Positions 7,284 through 16,753 of a stretch of 62,500 nt of DNA are shown in pieces (positions within the stretch are counted from its first letter, which is position 1; each line of letters opens with the position of its first letter). The notes under the pieces are model-generated. The model was not told the origin of the DNA, did no database searches, and worked only from the letters and a program-made list of their open reading frames with translations. Origin of the DNA: Agrobacterium genomosp. 13 str. CFBP 6927 (GTDB taxonomy: Bacteria; Pseudomonadota; Alphaproteobacteria; Rhizobiales; Rhizobiaceae); the NCBI GenBank assembly GCA_900012615.1, contig LT009756.1, positions 2,481,966 through 2,544,465 of the forward strand. Direction: 5' to 3'. The translations under genes were made by a program, and so were the position numbers.

Positions 7284-9884
7284 ATGGCAGACAAGAGCGA
7301 AATCACACAGACCGACCTCGCAGAATCCGCGGTTGAAAGCTTCTTTGCCAGAAACCGACCCTATCTGACCGCGATCGCCATCACGCTGGTCTTCGTGATG
7401 ATGACCTTTGCCATCTACCACCTGACGTCGGAAGTCCGCTATGACGATGTCATCGACGCGCTGACGCAGACCTCGACCTCCGCGGTCCTGCTCGCCATCG
7501 TCTTCACGGCGCTCAGCTTTTTCGCGCTGATACTCTACGACGCCAATGCCATCGAATATATCGGCCGCAAGCTGCCGTTTCCGCCCATGGCGGCAACCGC
7601 CTTTGCTGCCTACGCCATCGGCAATACCGCCGGTTTCGGACCCTTGAGCGGCGGCGCAATCCGCTTTCGCGCCTATTCGCGGCTTGGGCTTTCACCCGGC
7701 GAAATCGCCCGCGTCATCGCCTTCGTCACCCTGTCCTTCGGGCTTGGTCTGCTTTCGGTCAGCGCCATCTCCACCTTCATCGTCGCACCGCGCATCGCCT
7801 CCATCATCGGCGTCGATGCCCTGATCCTCAGAGGGGCCGCGCTGGCCGTCATCGCGGCGCTTGTCATTGCGGCCTATATCGGACGCAACGGCCACACGAT
7901 CAAGCTTGGCGCCTGGCGTCTGCGCCTCCCGGACAGCCGCACCTCTTCCCGCCAGTTCCTCGTCTCGGCCTTCGATATCGCCGCCTCCGCCTCCGTGCTT
8001 TATGTGCTCCTGCCCGACACCCATCTCGGCTGGCCGACATTCTTCGCGATCTACGCCACCGCCGTCGGCCTCGGCGTCCTCAGCCACGTGCCGGCCGGTC
8101 TCGGCGTTTTCGAAACCGTGATGGTCGCAGGGCTCGGCAACGCCATCAGCGTTGACCAGCTGCTCGGAAGCCTCGTGCTTTACCGCGTGATCTATCACGT
8201 CCTGCCGCTGGTGGTCGCCATTCTGGTGATGCTCGTCTCGGAGATGAAGCAGTTTGCGGCAAAGCCTGTTGTCTCCGACATCAGCCAGCTTGCCGTGCGC
8301 CTTGCCCCGCCATTGCTGTCAACCTTCGCGATGATCCTCGGCACCATGCTGATCTTCTCGAGCGTGACGCCGACGCCGGACAGCAATCTGGATTTCCTGT
8401 CCAATTTCGTGCCGCTGCCGATCATCGAGGCGGCGCATTTTCTCACCAGCATTCTCGGCCTCGTGCTCGTCGTCGCCTCGCGTGGCCTCGGACAGCGGCT
8501 GGACGGCGCCTGGTGGATCGCCCTCGTGGCTGCGTCGCTGGCGCTGGTTCTGTCCCTCCTCAAGGCCATCGCGGTTTTCGAAGCGGCCATTCTCGGTGTC
8601 TTCATCGCCGCCCTTGCCGCCAATATGCGCAGCTTCAATCGCCATGCCTCGCTGGTGAAACAGGCGCTGGGCCCGAGCTGGCTTGCGGCCATGGCGGTCA
8701 TCGTCGCGGGTGCGGCAACCATTCTGCTCTTCGTCTATCGCGATACGGATTACAGTCAGACATTGTGGTGGCAGTTCGAATTCTCCGAGGAAGCGCCGCG
8801 CGGATTGCGCGCCCTTCTCGGCCTCGTGCTCGCCTCCTCCACAATCGCCATCTTCAGCCTCATGCGGCCGGTGGCCTACAGGCCGGACGCAATCGAGGCC
8901 GACGACGTGGCAAGCGCCACCGACATCGTGCTGAAACAGGACGCGGCCGACGCCAATCTGGTGCGTATGGGCGACAAGCACGTGATGTTCTCGGAAAGCG
9001 GCAATGCCTTCATCATGTACGGTATTCAGGGCCGCTCCTGGATCGCCTTCGCCGACCCGGTGGGCGACGAAGAGGATTTCCCTGATCTGGTCTGGCAATT
9101 CGTCGAAGCCGCACGTTCGGCGGGCGCACGCGCCGCCTTTTACCAGATTTCGCCTTTCTTGCTCTCCCATTGCGCCGATGCGGGCCTGCGCGCCTTCAAG
9201 CTTGGGGAACTGGCGCTGGTCGATCTCACCGCCTTCGAGCTGAAGGGCGGCAAGCTTGCGACCCTTCGCCAGTCGCTGAGCCGCGGTGCCCGGGACGGGC
9301 TGAGCTTCGAGGTCGTCGAAAAGGCGCATGTGGCGGATATTCTGGACGAGCTGAAACAGGTCTCCGACAGCTGGCTTGCGCATCACAACACACGGGAAAA
9401 GCGCTTTTCGCTTGGCGCTTTCGAGCCGGATTACATCCTGTCGCAGCCCGTCGCCGTATTGCGCAAGGATGGAAAGATCACCGCTTTCGCCAATCTGATG
9501 GTGACGGACACGAAAAAGGAAGCCACCGTCGATCTCATGCGTTTTTCGCCGGATGCGCCACGCGGCGCGATGGATTTCCTCTTCGTCAGCATCATGCAGC
9601 ATCTGCGCGAGGCTGGATATGAAAGCTTCAACCTCGGCATGGCGCCCATGTCCGGCATGTCGAAACGTGATGCGGCGCCGGTCTGGGACCGCATCGGCAG
9701 CACGCTGTTCGAACACGGCGATCGTTTTTACAACTTCAAGGGCCTTCGCGCCTTCAAGGCGAAGTTCCACCCGAAATGGGAACCCCGTTACCTCGCCGTG
9801 CAAAACGGTGCGGACGCCGCTCTGGCGTTGATGGATGCGACGGTTCTGATCAGCGGCGGCGTCAGAGGAGTGATCGGAAAATGA
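7284..9884 (+). CDS. lpiA: Lysyl-phosphatidylglycerol synthase LpiA (MprF family)
   Basis: An 866-residue MprF-type protein. The N-terminal two thirds is a multi-helix flippase-like membrane domain (about 13-14 hydrophobic segments from residue 30 to 540), with the G-P-L-S-G-G-A-I-R-F block typical of the family. The last ~330 residues form the soluble GNAT-like synthase domain, which transfers lysine from lysyl-tRNA to phosphatidylglycerol (motifs F-N-L-G-M-A-P-M-S-G near the end). In rhizobia and agrobacteria lpiA lies in an operon with acvB and responds to acidic conditions. Here the acvB start overlaps its stop as ATGA. The upstream 270 bp is AT-richer and holds the promoter. Confidence 0.93.
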   Translation: MADKSEITQTDLAESAVESFFARNRPYLTAIAITLVFVMMTFAIYHLTSEVRYDDVIDALTQTSTSAVLLAIVFTALSFFALILYDANAIEYIGRKLPFPPMAATAFAAYAIGNTAGFGPLSGGAIRFRAYSRLGLSPGEIARVIAFVTLSFGLGLLSVSAISTFIVAPRIASIIGVDALILRGAALAVIAALVIAAYIGRNGHTIKLGAWRLRLPDSRTSSRQFLVSAFDIAASASVLYVLLPDTHLGWPTFFAIYATAVGLGVLSHVPAGLGVFETVMVAGLGNAISVDQLLGSLVLYRVIYHVLPLVVAILVMLVSEMKQFAAKPVVSDISQLAVRLAPPLLSTFAMILGTMLIFSSVTPTPDSNLDFLSNFVPLPIIEAAHFLTSILGLVLVVASRGLGQRLDGAWWIALVAASLALVLSLLKAIAVFEAAILGVFIAALAANMRSFNRHASLVKQALGPSWLAAMAVIVAGAATILLFVYRDTDYSQTLWWQFEFSEEAPRGLRALLGLVLASSTIAIFSLMRPVAYRPDAIEADDVASATDIVLKQDAADANLVRMGDKHVMFSESGNAFIMYGIQGRSWIAFADPVGDEEDFPDLVWQFVEAARSAGARAAFYQISPFLLSHCADAGLRAFKLGELALVDLTAFELKGGKLATLRQSLSRGARDGLSFEVVEKAHVADILDELKQVSDSWLAHHNTREKRFSLGAFEPDYILSQPVAVLRKDGKITAFANLMVTDTKKEATVDLMRFSPDAPRGAMDFLFVSIMQHLREAGYESFNLGMAPMSGMSKRDAAPVWDRIGSTLFEHGDRFYNFKGLRAFKAKFHPKWEPRYLAVQNGADAALALMDATVLISGGVRGVIGK

Positions 9885-11266
9885 GAAAACCCACCATGTT
9901 GAAGGCCGCGCTTGCCGCTTCCGCCCTGTTCGCTTCCTCGCTGTTCATGTCCAGCGCCGCCTTTGCGCAGGATAAGCCGGCCTATGAGACCGGCATGATC
10001 CCCTCCGAGCATATCATGGTGCCGGATGGCGAAATTCTCGCCAGCGTCTTCCTGATTTCCGATGCTGACGGATGGACGGCTGCCGATGAGACCCGCGCCA
10101 AGGCGCTGGTGGAAAAAGGTGCCGCCGTGGTCGGTATCGATTTCAAGGAATATCTGAAGGCGCTCGAGGCCGATGAGGACGAGTGCATCTATATGATCTC
10201 GGACATCGAGTCGCTCTCGCAGCAAATCCAGCGCACCGCCGGCACCAGCAGCTACCGCCAGCCCATCCTCACCGGCATCGGCAAGGGCGGAACGCTGGCG
10301 CTGGCGATGATCGCGCAAAGCCCGGTCTCCACCGTGCGGGAAGCCATCGCCGTCGACCCCAAGGCGGGCCTGCCGCTTGAAAAGATACTTTGCACCCCCG
10401 CCACCAAGGACAAGGTGGATGGTGAAACGGTCTATGGCCTGACCGACGGCCCGCTGCCTGCGCCCGTCAGCGTGCTTTTCACCCCCGCTGCGGACCAGAA
10501 GGGCCGCGACCACGTCAATGCGCTTGTGAAGCTGCATCCCGATATCGACGTGACGGACGTGACCGACAAGGCGGACGAGGTCCTGACCCAGACCCTGTCC
10601 GATCAGGTCGATGCCGCCGGCGATACCGACAGCCCGCTCGGCCTGCCGATCAAGGTTCTGGAAACAAGCCCTGTGATGGACACCATGGCGGTGATCTATT
10701 CCGGTGACGGCGGCTGGCGCGATCTCGATGAAGAAGTGGGCGGCGCATTGCAGAAGCAGGGCATACCCGTGATCGGTGTCGATGCCCTGCGTTATTTCTG
10801 GAAAGAAAAACAGCCACAGGAAGTCGCAGGCGACCTTGCACGCATCATCGACACCTACCGCAAGGAATGGAAGGTTCGAAACGTTGTGCTGATCGGCTAT
10901 TCCTTCGGTGCCGATATCATTCCGGCGACCTTCAACCTGCTGCCGGAACGCGCGAAATCGCATGTCGTGCAACTCACGCTCATGGGGCTGTCCACGGAGG
11001 TGGATTTCGAGATTTCCGTTCAGGGCTGGCTCGGCGTGGCCGGCGAAGGCAAGGGCGGCAAGACGGTGGACGACATCGCCAAGATCGATCCGAAACTGGT
11101 GCAGTGCATTTACGGCACGGAGGAAGAGGATGAAGACCCCTGCCCCGGCCTGAAGGCGAAGGGCGTGGAAACGCTCGGCATTGAAGGCGGCCACCATTTC
11201 GACGAGGATTACGAAGCGCTTGCCAACAGGATCGTGACATCGCTGAAGACCCGGCTTCCCAAATAA
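9881..11266 (+). CDS. acvB: AcvB, periplasmic lysyl-phosphatidylglycerol hydrolase with VirJ domain
   Basis: A 461-residue exported protein with a clear signal peptide (hydrophobic core near residues 7-27, cleavage after A-F-A). The C-terminal VirJ domain has an alpha/beta-hydrolase nucleophile elbow GYSFGAD and a late histidine in GGHHFDED. In A. tumefaciens AcvB hydrolyses the lysyl-PG made by LpiA and is needed for virulence and type IV secretion; that is family knowledge. I begin it at ATG 9881, which overlaps the lpiA stop, rather than at the longer upstream frame. The coupling keeps synthase and hydrolase in step. Confidence 0.93.
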   Translation: MRKPTMLKAALAASALFASSLFMSSAAFAQDKPAYETGMIPSEHIMVPDGEILASVFLISDADGWTAADETRAKALVEKGAAVVGIDFKEYLKALEADEDECIYMISDIESLSQQIQRTAGTSSYRQPILTGIGKGGTLALAMIAQSPVSTVREAIAVDPKAGLPLEKILCTPATKDKVDGETVYGLTDGPLPAPVSVLFTPAADQKGRDHVNALVKLHPDIDVTDVTDKADEVLTQTLSDQVDAAGDTDSPLGLPIKVLETSPVMDTMAVIYSGDGGWRDLDEEVGGALQKQGIPVIGVDALRYFWKEKQPQEVAGDLARIIDTYRKEWKVRNVVLIGYSFGADIIPATFNLLPERAKSHVVQLTLMGLSTEVDFEISVQGWLGVAGEGKGGKTVDDIAKIDPKLVQCIYGTEEEDEDPCPGLKAKGVETLGIEGGHHFDEDYEALANRIVTSLKTRLPK

Positions 11267-11500
11267 ACTGACCAGACTGACCGTCCCCGACTGGCGGCTT
11301 TCAGGCATCGCCGAATGGCCGATGCGGTTCCAATACCTTGCCTGATGGTCCCCGCTTCGCGGCCCTGCTTGCGGAATCGCTTAAAGTATTATTCAAAAGA
11401 AACCGGCCGGCGCTGGATGTTCATGGTATTCCCGCAACCATGCTTCTGTTGATTGCCAACCACAGATTTATATTTCCCGACCGGTTCAGGGAGCCGCCGC

Positions 11501-12823
11501 ATGTCCACGTCAAAAAGAAAGACAAAAACACCAGTTCTCGTGGAACGGATCGATCAATTCGTCGGCCGGGTCAGGGAGGCGATGAAAAGCGACGACACCT
11601 TGCGAAACCGGAAAATCCGCGATCTGTGGGACGCCGAGGTTCGCTACCATTTCGACAATGGCCGCACGGAAAAAACGCTTGAACTTTACATCATGAAATA
11701 TCGCTATGCCCTGAAGGCCGAGTTCGGCCCAAAGAGCACGCCGCTTGCCATCTGCAACATGAAAAAGCTGCGCGAGCGGCTGAACGCCTATATCGAGCGG
11801 GCGGACTATCCGAAAACCGGCGTGGCGACATCCATTGTCGAAAAAATCGAACGGGCGGAATTCAACACCGCCGGTCGCAAGCCGACCGTTCTTCTGCGCA
11901 TCGCCGATTTCATTTCGGCAATGAACGGCATGGGTGCGAAAGAAGAGATGCAGGCTTTGTGGAACGCTGAAATCGACACCATGAAGGGCCGGGCGCAGAC
12001 GACGATCATTTCCTACATCACCAAATATCGCAACGCCATCCGCGAAGCCTTCGGCGACGATCACCCGATGCTGAAGATCGCCACCGGCGATGCCGCCATG
12101 TATGAAGACGCCCGCCGGGTGAAGATGGAGAAGATCGCCAACAAGCATGGCGCGCTGATCACCTTCGACAATTACCAGCAGGTTCTGAAGATTTGCGCCG
12201 ATAAACTCCTGTCCGCCGATCCCCTGATGATCGGCATCGGCCTGATCGGCATGACGGGGCGACGCCCCTATGAGATTTTTACCCAGGCCGAGTTTTCACC
12301 GGCGCCCTATGGCAAGGGCGTTTCCAAATGGAGCATCCTTTTCAACGGCCAGGCCAAGACGAAACAGGGCGAAGGAACGAAGTTCGGGATTACCTACGAA
12401 ATTCCGGTTCTTGCCCGCTCCGCCACCATTCTGTCCGCCTATGAGCGCCTGCGCACGAGCGGGCAGGGAAAACTGTGGCACGGCATGTCGATCGACGATT
12501 TTTCATCCGAAACCCGCCTGCTGCTGCGGGACACGGTCTTTAATCTGTTCGAGGATCTCTGGCCGCGGCAAGAACTTCCCAAGCCCTATGGCCTCAGACA
12601 CCTATACGCCGAGGTGGCCTATCATAATTTCGCGCCGCCCCACGTCACCAAGAACAGCTATTTCGCCGCCATTCTCGGCCACAACAACAACGACCTCGAA
12701 ACATCGCTATCCTATATGACCTACACGCTACCGGAAGATCGCGACGATGCGCTGGCACGGGCCAAGCGCACGAATGAACGGACATTGCAGCAAATGGCTG
12801 CCATCGCGCCCGTCTCCAGGTAA
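11501..12823 (+). CDS. telA: Telomere resolvase (protelomerase) TelA
   Basis: TelA cuts and rejoins replicated telomeres to make the covalently closed hairpin ends of the Agrobacterium linear chromosome. With ATG 11501 as start (after CAGGGAG) the protein has 440 residues. The catalytic residues then fall where they are known for A. tumefaciens TelA: Arg255 in TGRRP, Lys286 in the AKTK turn, Arg366-His367 in GLRHLY, and the nucleophile Tyr405 in SLSYMTY. The fold resembles a tyrosine recombinase, but this residue spacing identifies a protelomerase, not a phage integrase. The enzyme acts on telomeres that are not in this window. The lpiA-acvB-telA order is also that of A. tumefaciens C58 as I recall it. 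Confidence 0.95.
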   Translation: MSTSKRKTKTPVLVERIDQFVGRVREAMKSDDTLRNRKIRDLWDAEVRYHFDNGRTEKTLELYIMKYRYALKAEFGPKSTPLAICNMKKLRERLNAYIERADYPKTGVATSIVEKIERAEFNTAGRKPTVLLRIADFISAMNGMGAKEEMQALWNAEIDTMKGRAQTTIISYITKYRNAIREAFGDDHPMLKIATGDAAMYEDARRVKMEKIANKHGALITFDNYQQVLKICADKLLSADPLMIGIGLIGMTGRRPYEIFTQAEFSPAPYGKGVSKWSILFNGQAKTKQGEGTKFGITYEIPVLARSATILSAYERLRTSGQGKLWHGMSIDDFSSETRLLLRDTVFNLFEDLWPRQELPKPYGLRHLYAEVAYHNFAPPHVTKNSYFAAILGHNNNDLETSLSYMTYTLPEDRDDALARAKRTNERTLQQMAAIAPVSR

Positions 12824-12880
12824 AATCCCGTAGCGCGGCAGCCGGTCATCGGTAATGCGCGCTTGAGGCACTGTTTTCGC

Positions 12881-12918
12881 CCCTGCTGGCCGCAGGTTTC
12901 ATCCCGCGGCCAGCAGGG
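12881..12918. terminator. Bidirectional hairpin between telA and graK
   Basis: Perfect 13-bp inverted repeat (12881-12893 with 12906-12918) with a 12-base loop, in the 101-bp gap between the convergent telA and graK genes. The minus-strand copy is followed by a few T residues further on. It probably ends transcription from both sides. Confidence 0.6.
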
Positions 12919-12924
12919 TCTCCG

Positions 12925-14211
12925 TCAAGCTCGTCCGTCGTTGGACGTCCGGTAAAGCAGGGTCAGGACGGTCAGCGCCAGCCCCAGCAGCGCCACCGAG
13001 CCGAAAATGTAGAAGTTCCACTCAGGCGCCAGCCCCCGTTGCAGGACGAGGCCACCGATCATGGGACCGGCAATGCCGCCCAGCCGCCCGACTGCCAGCG
13101 AAAAGCCGAGACCCGTGCCACGAATATGGACGGGGTAAAGCCGTCCAACCAGAACATTGGCAAGAATCTGGGTTCCAATCGTTCCGGCACCGGCAAGGGC
13201 GACGAAGAAATAGAGAAGCGGCCCCTTGTTGACTGTCAGAGCCCAGATGGAGGCGGCACCGATGGCGAAGAGAACCGCCACGACCACCTTGACGTTCCCC
13301 TTATCGGCAAAGCGTCCGCCCACGAGAATGCCGATTGCAGCCCCGACATTGAGCATGATCGAGAAGCTGAGTGCCGAGCTGATATCGTAGCCCATCTTGT
13401 TCATGATGGTGGGCAGCCAGTTGACCATGCCGAAGGTCAAGAGCAGCGAGCAAAAGTGAATGCCCCAGGCATTCAGTGTCGAAAGCAGCCGGCCTTCCGA
13501 GAACAGGGCACCAACGCCGCCTTTTTGAATTTTGGCATGCGGCACGATGCGTTGCAGGCCGTAGGTATCGCAAATTCCGTTAGCTTCCGCCTGCCGGCCC
13601 TTGCTTGCCAACCATTCCGGCGATTCCGGCAGGAACCGCATGAACAGCGGCAGAAGAATGAGCGGCAGGCCGCCGATCAGCATCAGCGGACGCCAGCCAT
13701 AGCTTTCCAGAAGAAAGATGCCCATGAGGCCGGAAATGATGCCGCCGATAAGGTAGCCGAGGAACGACAGGGAATTTGCCTGCGCTCTGCGTTTGGGCGG
13801 CGAGAATTCCAGCACCAGCGCCGTCACCGTCGGCAGGAGAGCGCCGAGCCCCAGACCGGCGAGAAACCGCGTGATTTCAAAAGCGAGGAAGTTCGGCGTC
13901 ATGGCCGAGGCGATCATCATTGCTGAAAATCCGGCGAGGCTGATGAGAACGACCTTCCGGCGGCCGATACGGTCCGCCATGGTGCCGGCGAATAATGCGC
14001 CGAGCAGCATGCCGAACAGCGTCAGCGCCGCGGCCCGCCCAACCATGGCGGGATTGAGCGCCCATGCGCCTTCTTTCAGCAATGCCGGTGCAACCGCGCC
14101 GTAAACGACCAGATCGTACCCATCGAACATGATCATCAGACCGCATGTCGCGATGACGCCGGCCGGGTTCTTCGTCCGCACTGAAGCGGCGCTCATATAA
14201 TTCGTGGACAT
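12925..14211 (-). CDS. graK: Aromatic acid:H+ symporter, probable gamma-resorcylate transporter
   Basis: Twelve-helix MFS protein of about 428 residues in the aromatic acid:proton symporter (PcaK/BenK) group. Signs are the FDGYDLVVYG stretch in the first helix (the family's DxxD-type motif) and DRIGRRK in the loop between helices 2 and 3. I chose ATG 14211 after GGGAGG. It closes the gra cluster in the position of graK described for Rhizobium sp. MTP-10005. It is separated from graE by 220 bp that contain a TTTGCAA palindrome, so it may be transcribed separately under the same regulator. Confidence 0.85.
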   Translation of the reverse strand: MSTNYMSAASVRTKNPAGVIATCGLMIMFDGYDLVVYGAVAPALLKEGAWALNPAMVGRAAALTLFGMLLGALFAGTMADRIGRRKVVLISLAGFSAMMIASAMTPNFLAFEITRFLAGLGLGALLPTVTALVLEFSPPKRRAQANSLSFLGYLIGGIISGLMGIFLLESYGWRPLMLIGGLPLILLPLFMRFLPESPEWLASKGRQAEANGICDTYGLQRIVPHAKIQKGGVGALFSEGRLLSTLNAWGIHFCSLLLTFGMVNWLPTIMNKMGYDISSALSFSIMLNVGAAIGILVGGRFADKGNVKVVVAVLFAIGAASIWALTVNKGPLLYFFVALAGAGTIGTQILANVLVGRLYPVHIRGTGLGFSLAVGRLGGIAGPMIGGLVLQRGLAPEWNFYIFGSVALLGLALTVLTLLYRTSNDGRA

Positions 14212-14364
14212 ATTCCTCCCTTTCACGCATGACCGCGCCATCCGGAATGGATCGGCGTCTTCCCGTTCTTGCGATTGCTCCGTGGGTACCCGGCTTGCTC
14301 CACCCTGATGTGTGTCCCGCTCCTGTCAAGACACCTATCGCCGATATCACCCGTCTTCGATTAA

Positions 14365-14395
14365 ATGTTGCGTTTGCAAAAATTGCAATTGAAAT
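14365..14395. promoter_or_regulatory. Candidate GraR operator upstream of graK
   Basis: TTTGCAAAAATTGCAA (about 14373-14388) contains two TTGCAA palindromes in a row. The same TTTGCAA word makes up the inverted repeat in the graD-graR gap. The shared motif suggests that GraR binds both regions; this is inference. Confidence 0.4.
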
Positions 14396-14431
14396 ATTAA
14401 CGCCCATTAGCTGCCATGACTGACGTGGGTT

Positions 14432-14770
14432 TCAGTCGCGCTGGAGCCCTGAAATCCTCGATAGCGTCGGCGTCCAGTTCAAAATACGGATGCGGTTATA
14501 GACGCCGTGGATGACAAAAGGATCGGCGTCGCTGAAAGCAATCACATCCTCGATGCAGAGAGCTTCGGCAATGATGAGGGCGGCTGCAGAACCGCCGCTC
14601 TCAGCCTGCATCGGCCCGGATGCAAGAATTCTGAACCCTTGCGGCAAACCGACCTCGTTACGCAAATGAGCCTTGTGGGCATCCATCTGCGTCGCCCGTT
14701 GCTCCACGGCAGCGGGATCGCTTTCGGCAAAACGTACGTAAAACCTCGGACGATCACTCGCGCCGGTCAT
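14432..14770 (-). CDS. graE: YciI-like protein GraE
   Basis: A 112-residue protein with the YciI-like fold signature: an N-terminal FYVRF strand, an H-x-x-H-L-R block near residue 32-36, and F-x-x-x-D-P-F-V near residue 80. YciI proteins are small ferredoxin-like folds, some of which act on reactive ring-cleavage intermediates. The start overlaps the graB stop as ATGA, so the two are translationally coupled. In the published graRDAFCBEK cluster graE occupies this place; its role has not been clear to me. Confidence 0.8.
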   Translation of the reverse strand: MTGASDRPRFYVRFAESDPAAVEQRATQMDAHKAHLRNEVGLPQGFRILASGPMQAESGGSAAALIIAEALCIEDVIAFSDADPFVIHGVYNRIRILNWTPTLSRISGLQRD

Positions 14771-15654
14771 CTGGCGAGCACGAAATCGTGGTTCACCGAC
14801 CAGAACCAGTCGCCGGTGAAACCCAGATCCCCAGCCTTTTCCGCATCTTCCACTCGCTGGAAATCGGCCAGCAAGCTTTCCTTCACGCCGAAAACCGCGT
14901 CCGAACGGATATAGGGATCATCGGGGTCGAAAATATGGGTGACAAGCGTGGTGAAGCCCTGCGCCGAAACGATATAGTGCAGATGCGCCGGCCGGTAGGG
15001 ATGACGCCCCATGGCCCGCAGCAACTGCCCGACAGGGCCGTCATCCGGTATCGGGTAATATTTCGGTTTCGTGGCGCGGAACCAGTAGCGCCCGTCCTCG
15101 CCGGTGATGAAGACGCCGCGCAGGTTGAAATCGGGCTGAATGCCCTTCTGCTGCACGTCGTAGAAACCTTCATCATTGGCCTGCCAGACATCGATGCGCG
15201 CACCTGCGACCGGCGCCCCGTCAGTATCCAGAATGAGGCCGGTCACCACCATATCCTCGCCCTTGCCATCAAGGCAGATATTGGCGCCCATCGGCATTTC
15301 CGGCGCATCGGCCACATGAAAAGGCCCAAGAACGGTGGATTCGGACGCGCCGCTGGGCTTGCGGTGATTGATGGCGTCGACCAGCATGGAAACGCCGAGA
15401 ATATCGGAGAACAAGATCCACTCCTGCCGCCATTCATTGCAGATCTGGCCAACCTCGGTCAGAAAATGGATGGCCTTCATCCATTCTTCCTCGGTCGGCT
15501 CGATCTCTTTCACCGCCTCGTGGAGCTTGCGGGTGACAACCGCCATGATCTCCTTGAGACGCGGATCATCACAGTCCCGCATACGGGCAATCACGGTCTC
15601 GGCCGACCGTTCCTCGACGAAATAACCGTCGTCACCGGTCGTTTTCATGTCCAT
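14767..15654 (-). CDS. graB: Hydroxyquinol 1,2-dioxygenase
   Basis: Intradiol ring-cleavage dioxygenase of 295 residues that opens 1,2,4-trihydroxybenzene (hydroxyquinol) to maleylacetate. The non-heme Fe(III) ligands are visible: Tyr165 (GFYDVQ), Tyr199 or Tyr200 (KPKYYPIP), and His224 and His226 (PAHLHY). The N-terminal helical dimerisation domain of catechol/hydroxyquinol dioxygenases spans about residues 20-100. ATG 15654 follows a GGAGGAG site. It lies between the maleylacetate reductase, which uses its product, and graE. Confidence 0.93.
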   Translation of the reverse strand: MDMKTTGDDGYFVEERSAETVIARMRDCDDPRLKEIMAVVTRKLHEAVKEIEPTEEEWMKAIHFLTEVGQICNEWRQEWILFSDILGVSMLVDAINHRKPSGASESTVLGPFHVADAPEMPMGANICLDGKGEDMVVTGLILDTDGAPVAGARIDVWQANDEGFYDVQQKGIQPDFNLRGVFITGEDGRYWFRATKPKYYPIPDDGPVGQLLRAMGRHPYRPAHLHYIVSAQGFTTLVTHIFDPDDPYIRSDAVFGVKESLLADFQRVEDAEKAGDLGFTGDWFWSVNHDFVLAR

Positions 15655-15694
15655 AATCTTCTCCTCCCATCATTGCCGCGCCCTGTTTGCCGGA

Positions 15695-16750
15695 TCACTC
15701 CGGCCGCGCACCATCGAAGGCGCGTTGCAACAGGGTGCGGATCGCGGTTCTTTCGATTGGCCGCGGGCACCAGTAAGGATTGGCCGTTGCAAGCTCGGCC
15801 ATGGGGTCGAGATCGTCCGGCCGCACGCCGAGGGCTGCGAGGCTGGCCGGCGCACCGAGCCGGGCGGCGAAGTCGTAAAGCCCCGCTCCCGCCCTGCCGC
15901 CAACCAGTGCCGCCAGCGGCGCCAGCAGATCCGGCACCGCCTCTTCCACATAGGCGATGGTGTGCGGCAGCAGCACCGCGTGGGTTTCCGCATGCGGCAG
16001 ATCGAGACTGCCGCCAAGCGTGTGGCAAAGCTTGTGATGCAGCGACATGCCGACGGCACCCAGTACCGTGCCGCATAGCCATGCCCCATAAAGCGCGCCT
16101 TCACGCGAACTGATATCCCGCGGCGCAGCCCTCACACCGGGAAGCGCCTCGACCATCGCCCGCAGCCCTTCCACCGCCATCAGGCTGGCGATGGGATTGC
16201 GATCCCGAGCATAAAGGGCCTCGGCCGCATGGGCCATGGCGTTCAATCCGCTCGTCACGCTGATGGCAACCGGCAGACCAAGTGTCAGCTCCGCATCGTA
16301 AATCACCACTTCCGGCAGGATTTCCGGCCCGCGCATGGTGGTCTTCACGCCATTTTCCGTCTGGCCGAGAATGGGCGTCACCTCAGAGCCGGCATAGGTC
16401 GTCGGAATGACGATCTGTGCCGCATCGGTGCGCAAGGCGATCGCTTTGCCAAGACCAGTGGTAGAGCCGCCGCCGAGCGACACGACACAATCCGCACCGG
16501 CGGCGCGATAAGCATCGACCGCGCTTTTCGTCACCTCGACCGGCGTGTGCATCGCCGCATCGGAGAAGACACCTGCGGCAAGCCGGCCAAGCCGGGCCGC
16601 CAAAGCCTCCGCATCCCCCTTCTGCTGCGGCGTGGAAAGCACCAGCGCCCGAGACAGGCCAAGGCGACGGATTTCCTCCGCCACGCCCACCGAACTACCC
16701 GCGCCGAAGACGATGCGGGCCGGGGCCGCCATATAGACGAAGGGCTGCAT
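15695..16750 (-). CDS. graC: Maleylacetate reductase
   Basis: Iron-type alcohol dehydrogenase family member of 351 residues. It reduces maleylacetate to 3-oxoadipate with NAD(P)H, sending carbon to the beta-ketoadipate route. The nucleotide-binding GGGSTTGLGKA (near residue 93) and the histidine-rich H-H-K-L-C-H-x-L-G-G block (near residue 238) are those of maleylacetate reductases. The second block stands where metal-binding alcohol dehydrogenases have their metal ligands. It is the fourth gene of the gra operon, starting just before the graF stop. Confidence 0.92.
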   Translation of the reverse strand: MQPFVYMAAPARIVFGAGSSVGVAEEIRRLGLSRALVLSTPQQKGDAEALAARLGRLAAGVFSDAAMHTPVEVTKSAVDAYRAAGADCVVSLGGGSTTGLGKAIALRTDAAQIVIPTTYAGSEVTPILGQTENGVKTTMRGPEILPEVVIYDAELTLGLPVAISVTSGLNAMAHAAEALYARDRNPIASLMAVEGLRAMVEALPGVRAAPRDISSREGALYGAWLCGTVLGAVGMSLHHKLCHTLGGSLDLPHAETHAVLLPHTIAYVEEAVPDLLAPLAALVGGRAGAGLYDFAARLGAPASLAALGVRPDDLDPMAELATANPYWCPRPIERTAIRTLLQRAFDGARPE

Positions 16751-16753
16751 GGC

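Noticed and set aside
8319..9803. 494-residue minus-strand frame within lpiA
   Set aside because: Antisense of the LpiA synthase domain, which has strong family motifs.
11501..12823. Phage or ICE tyrosine integrase marking an island edge
   Set aside because: Residue spacing and length match TelA of Agrobacterium; no att repeats or tRNA gene nearby.
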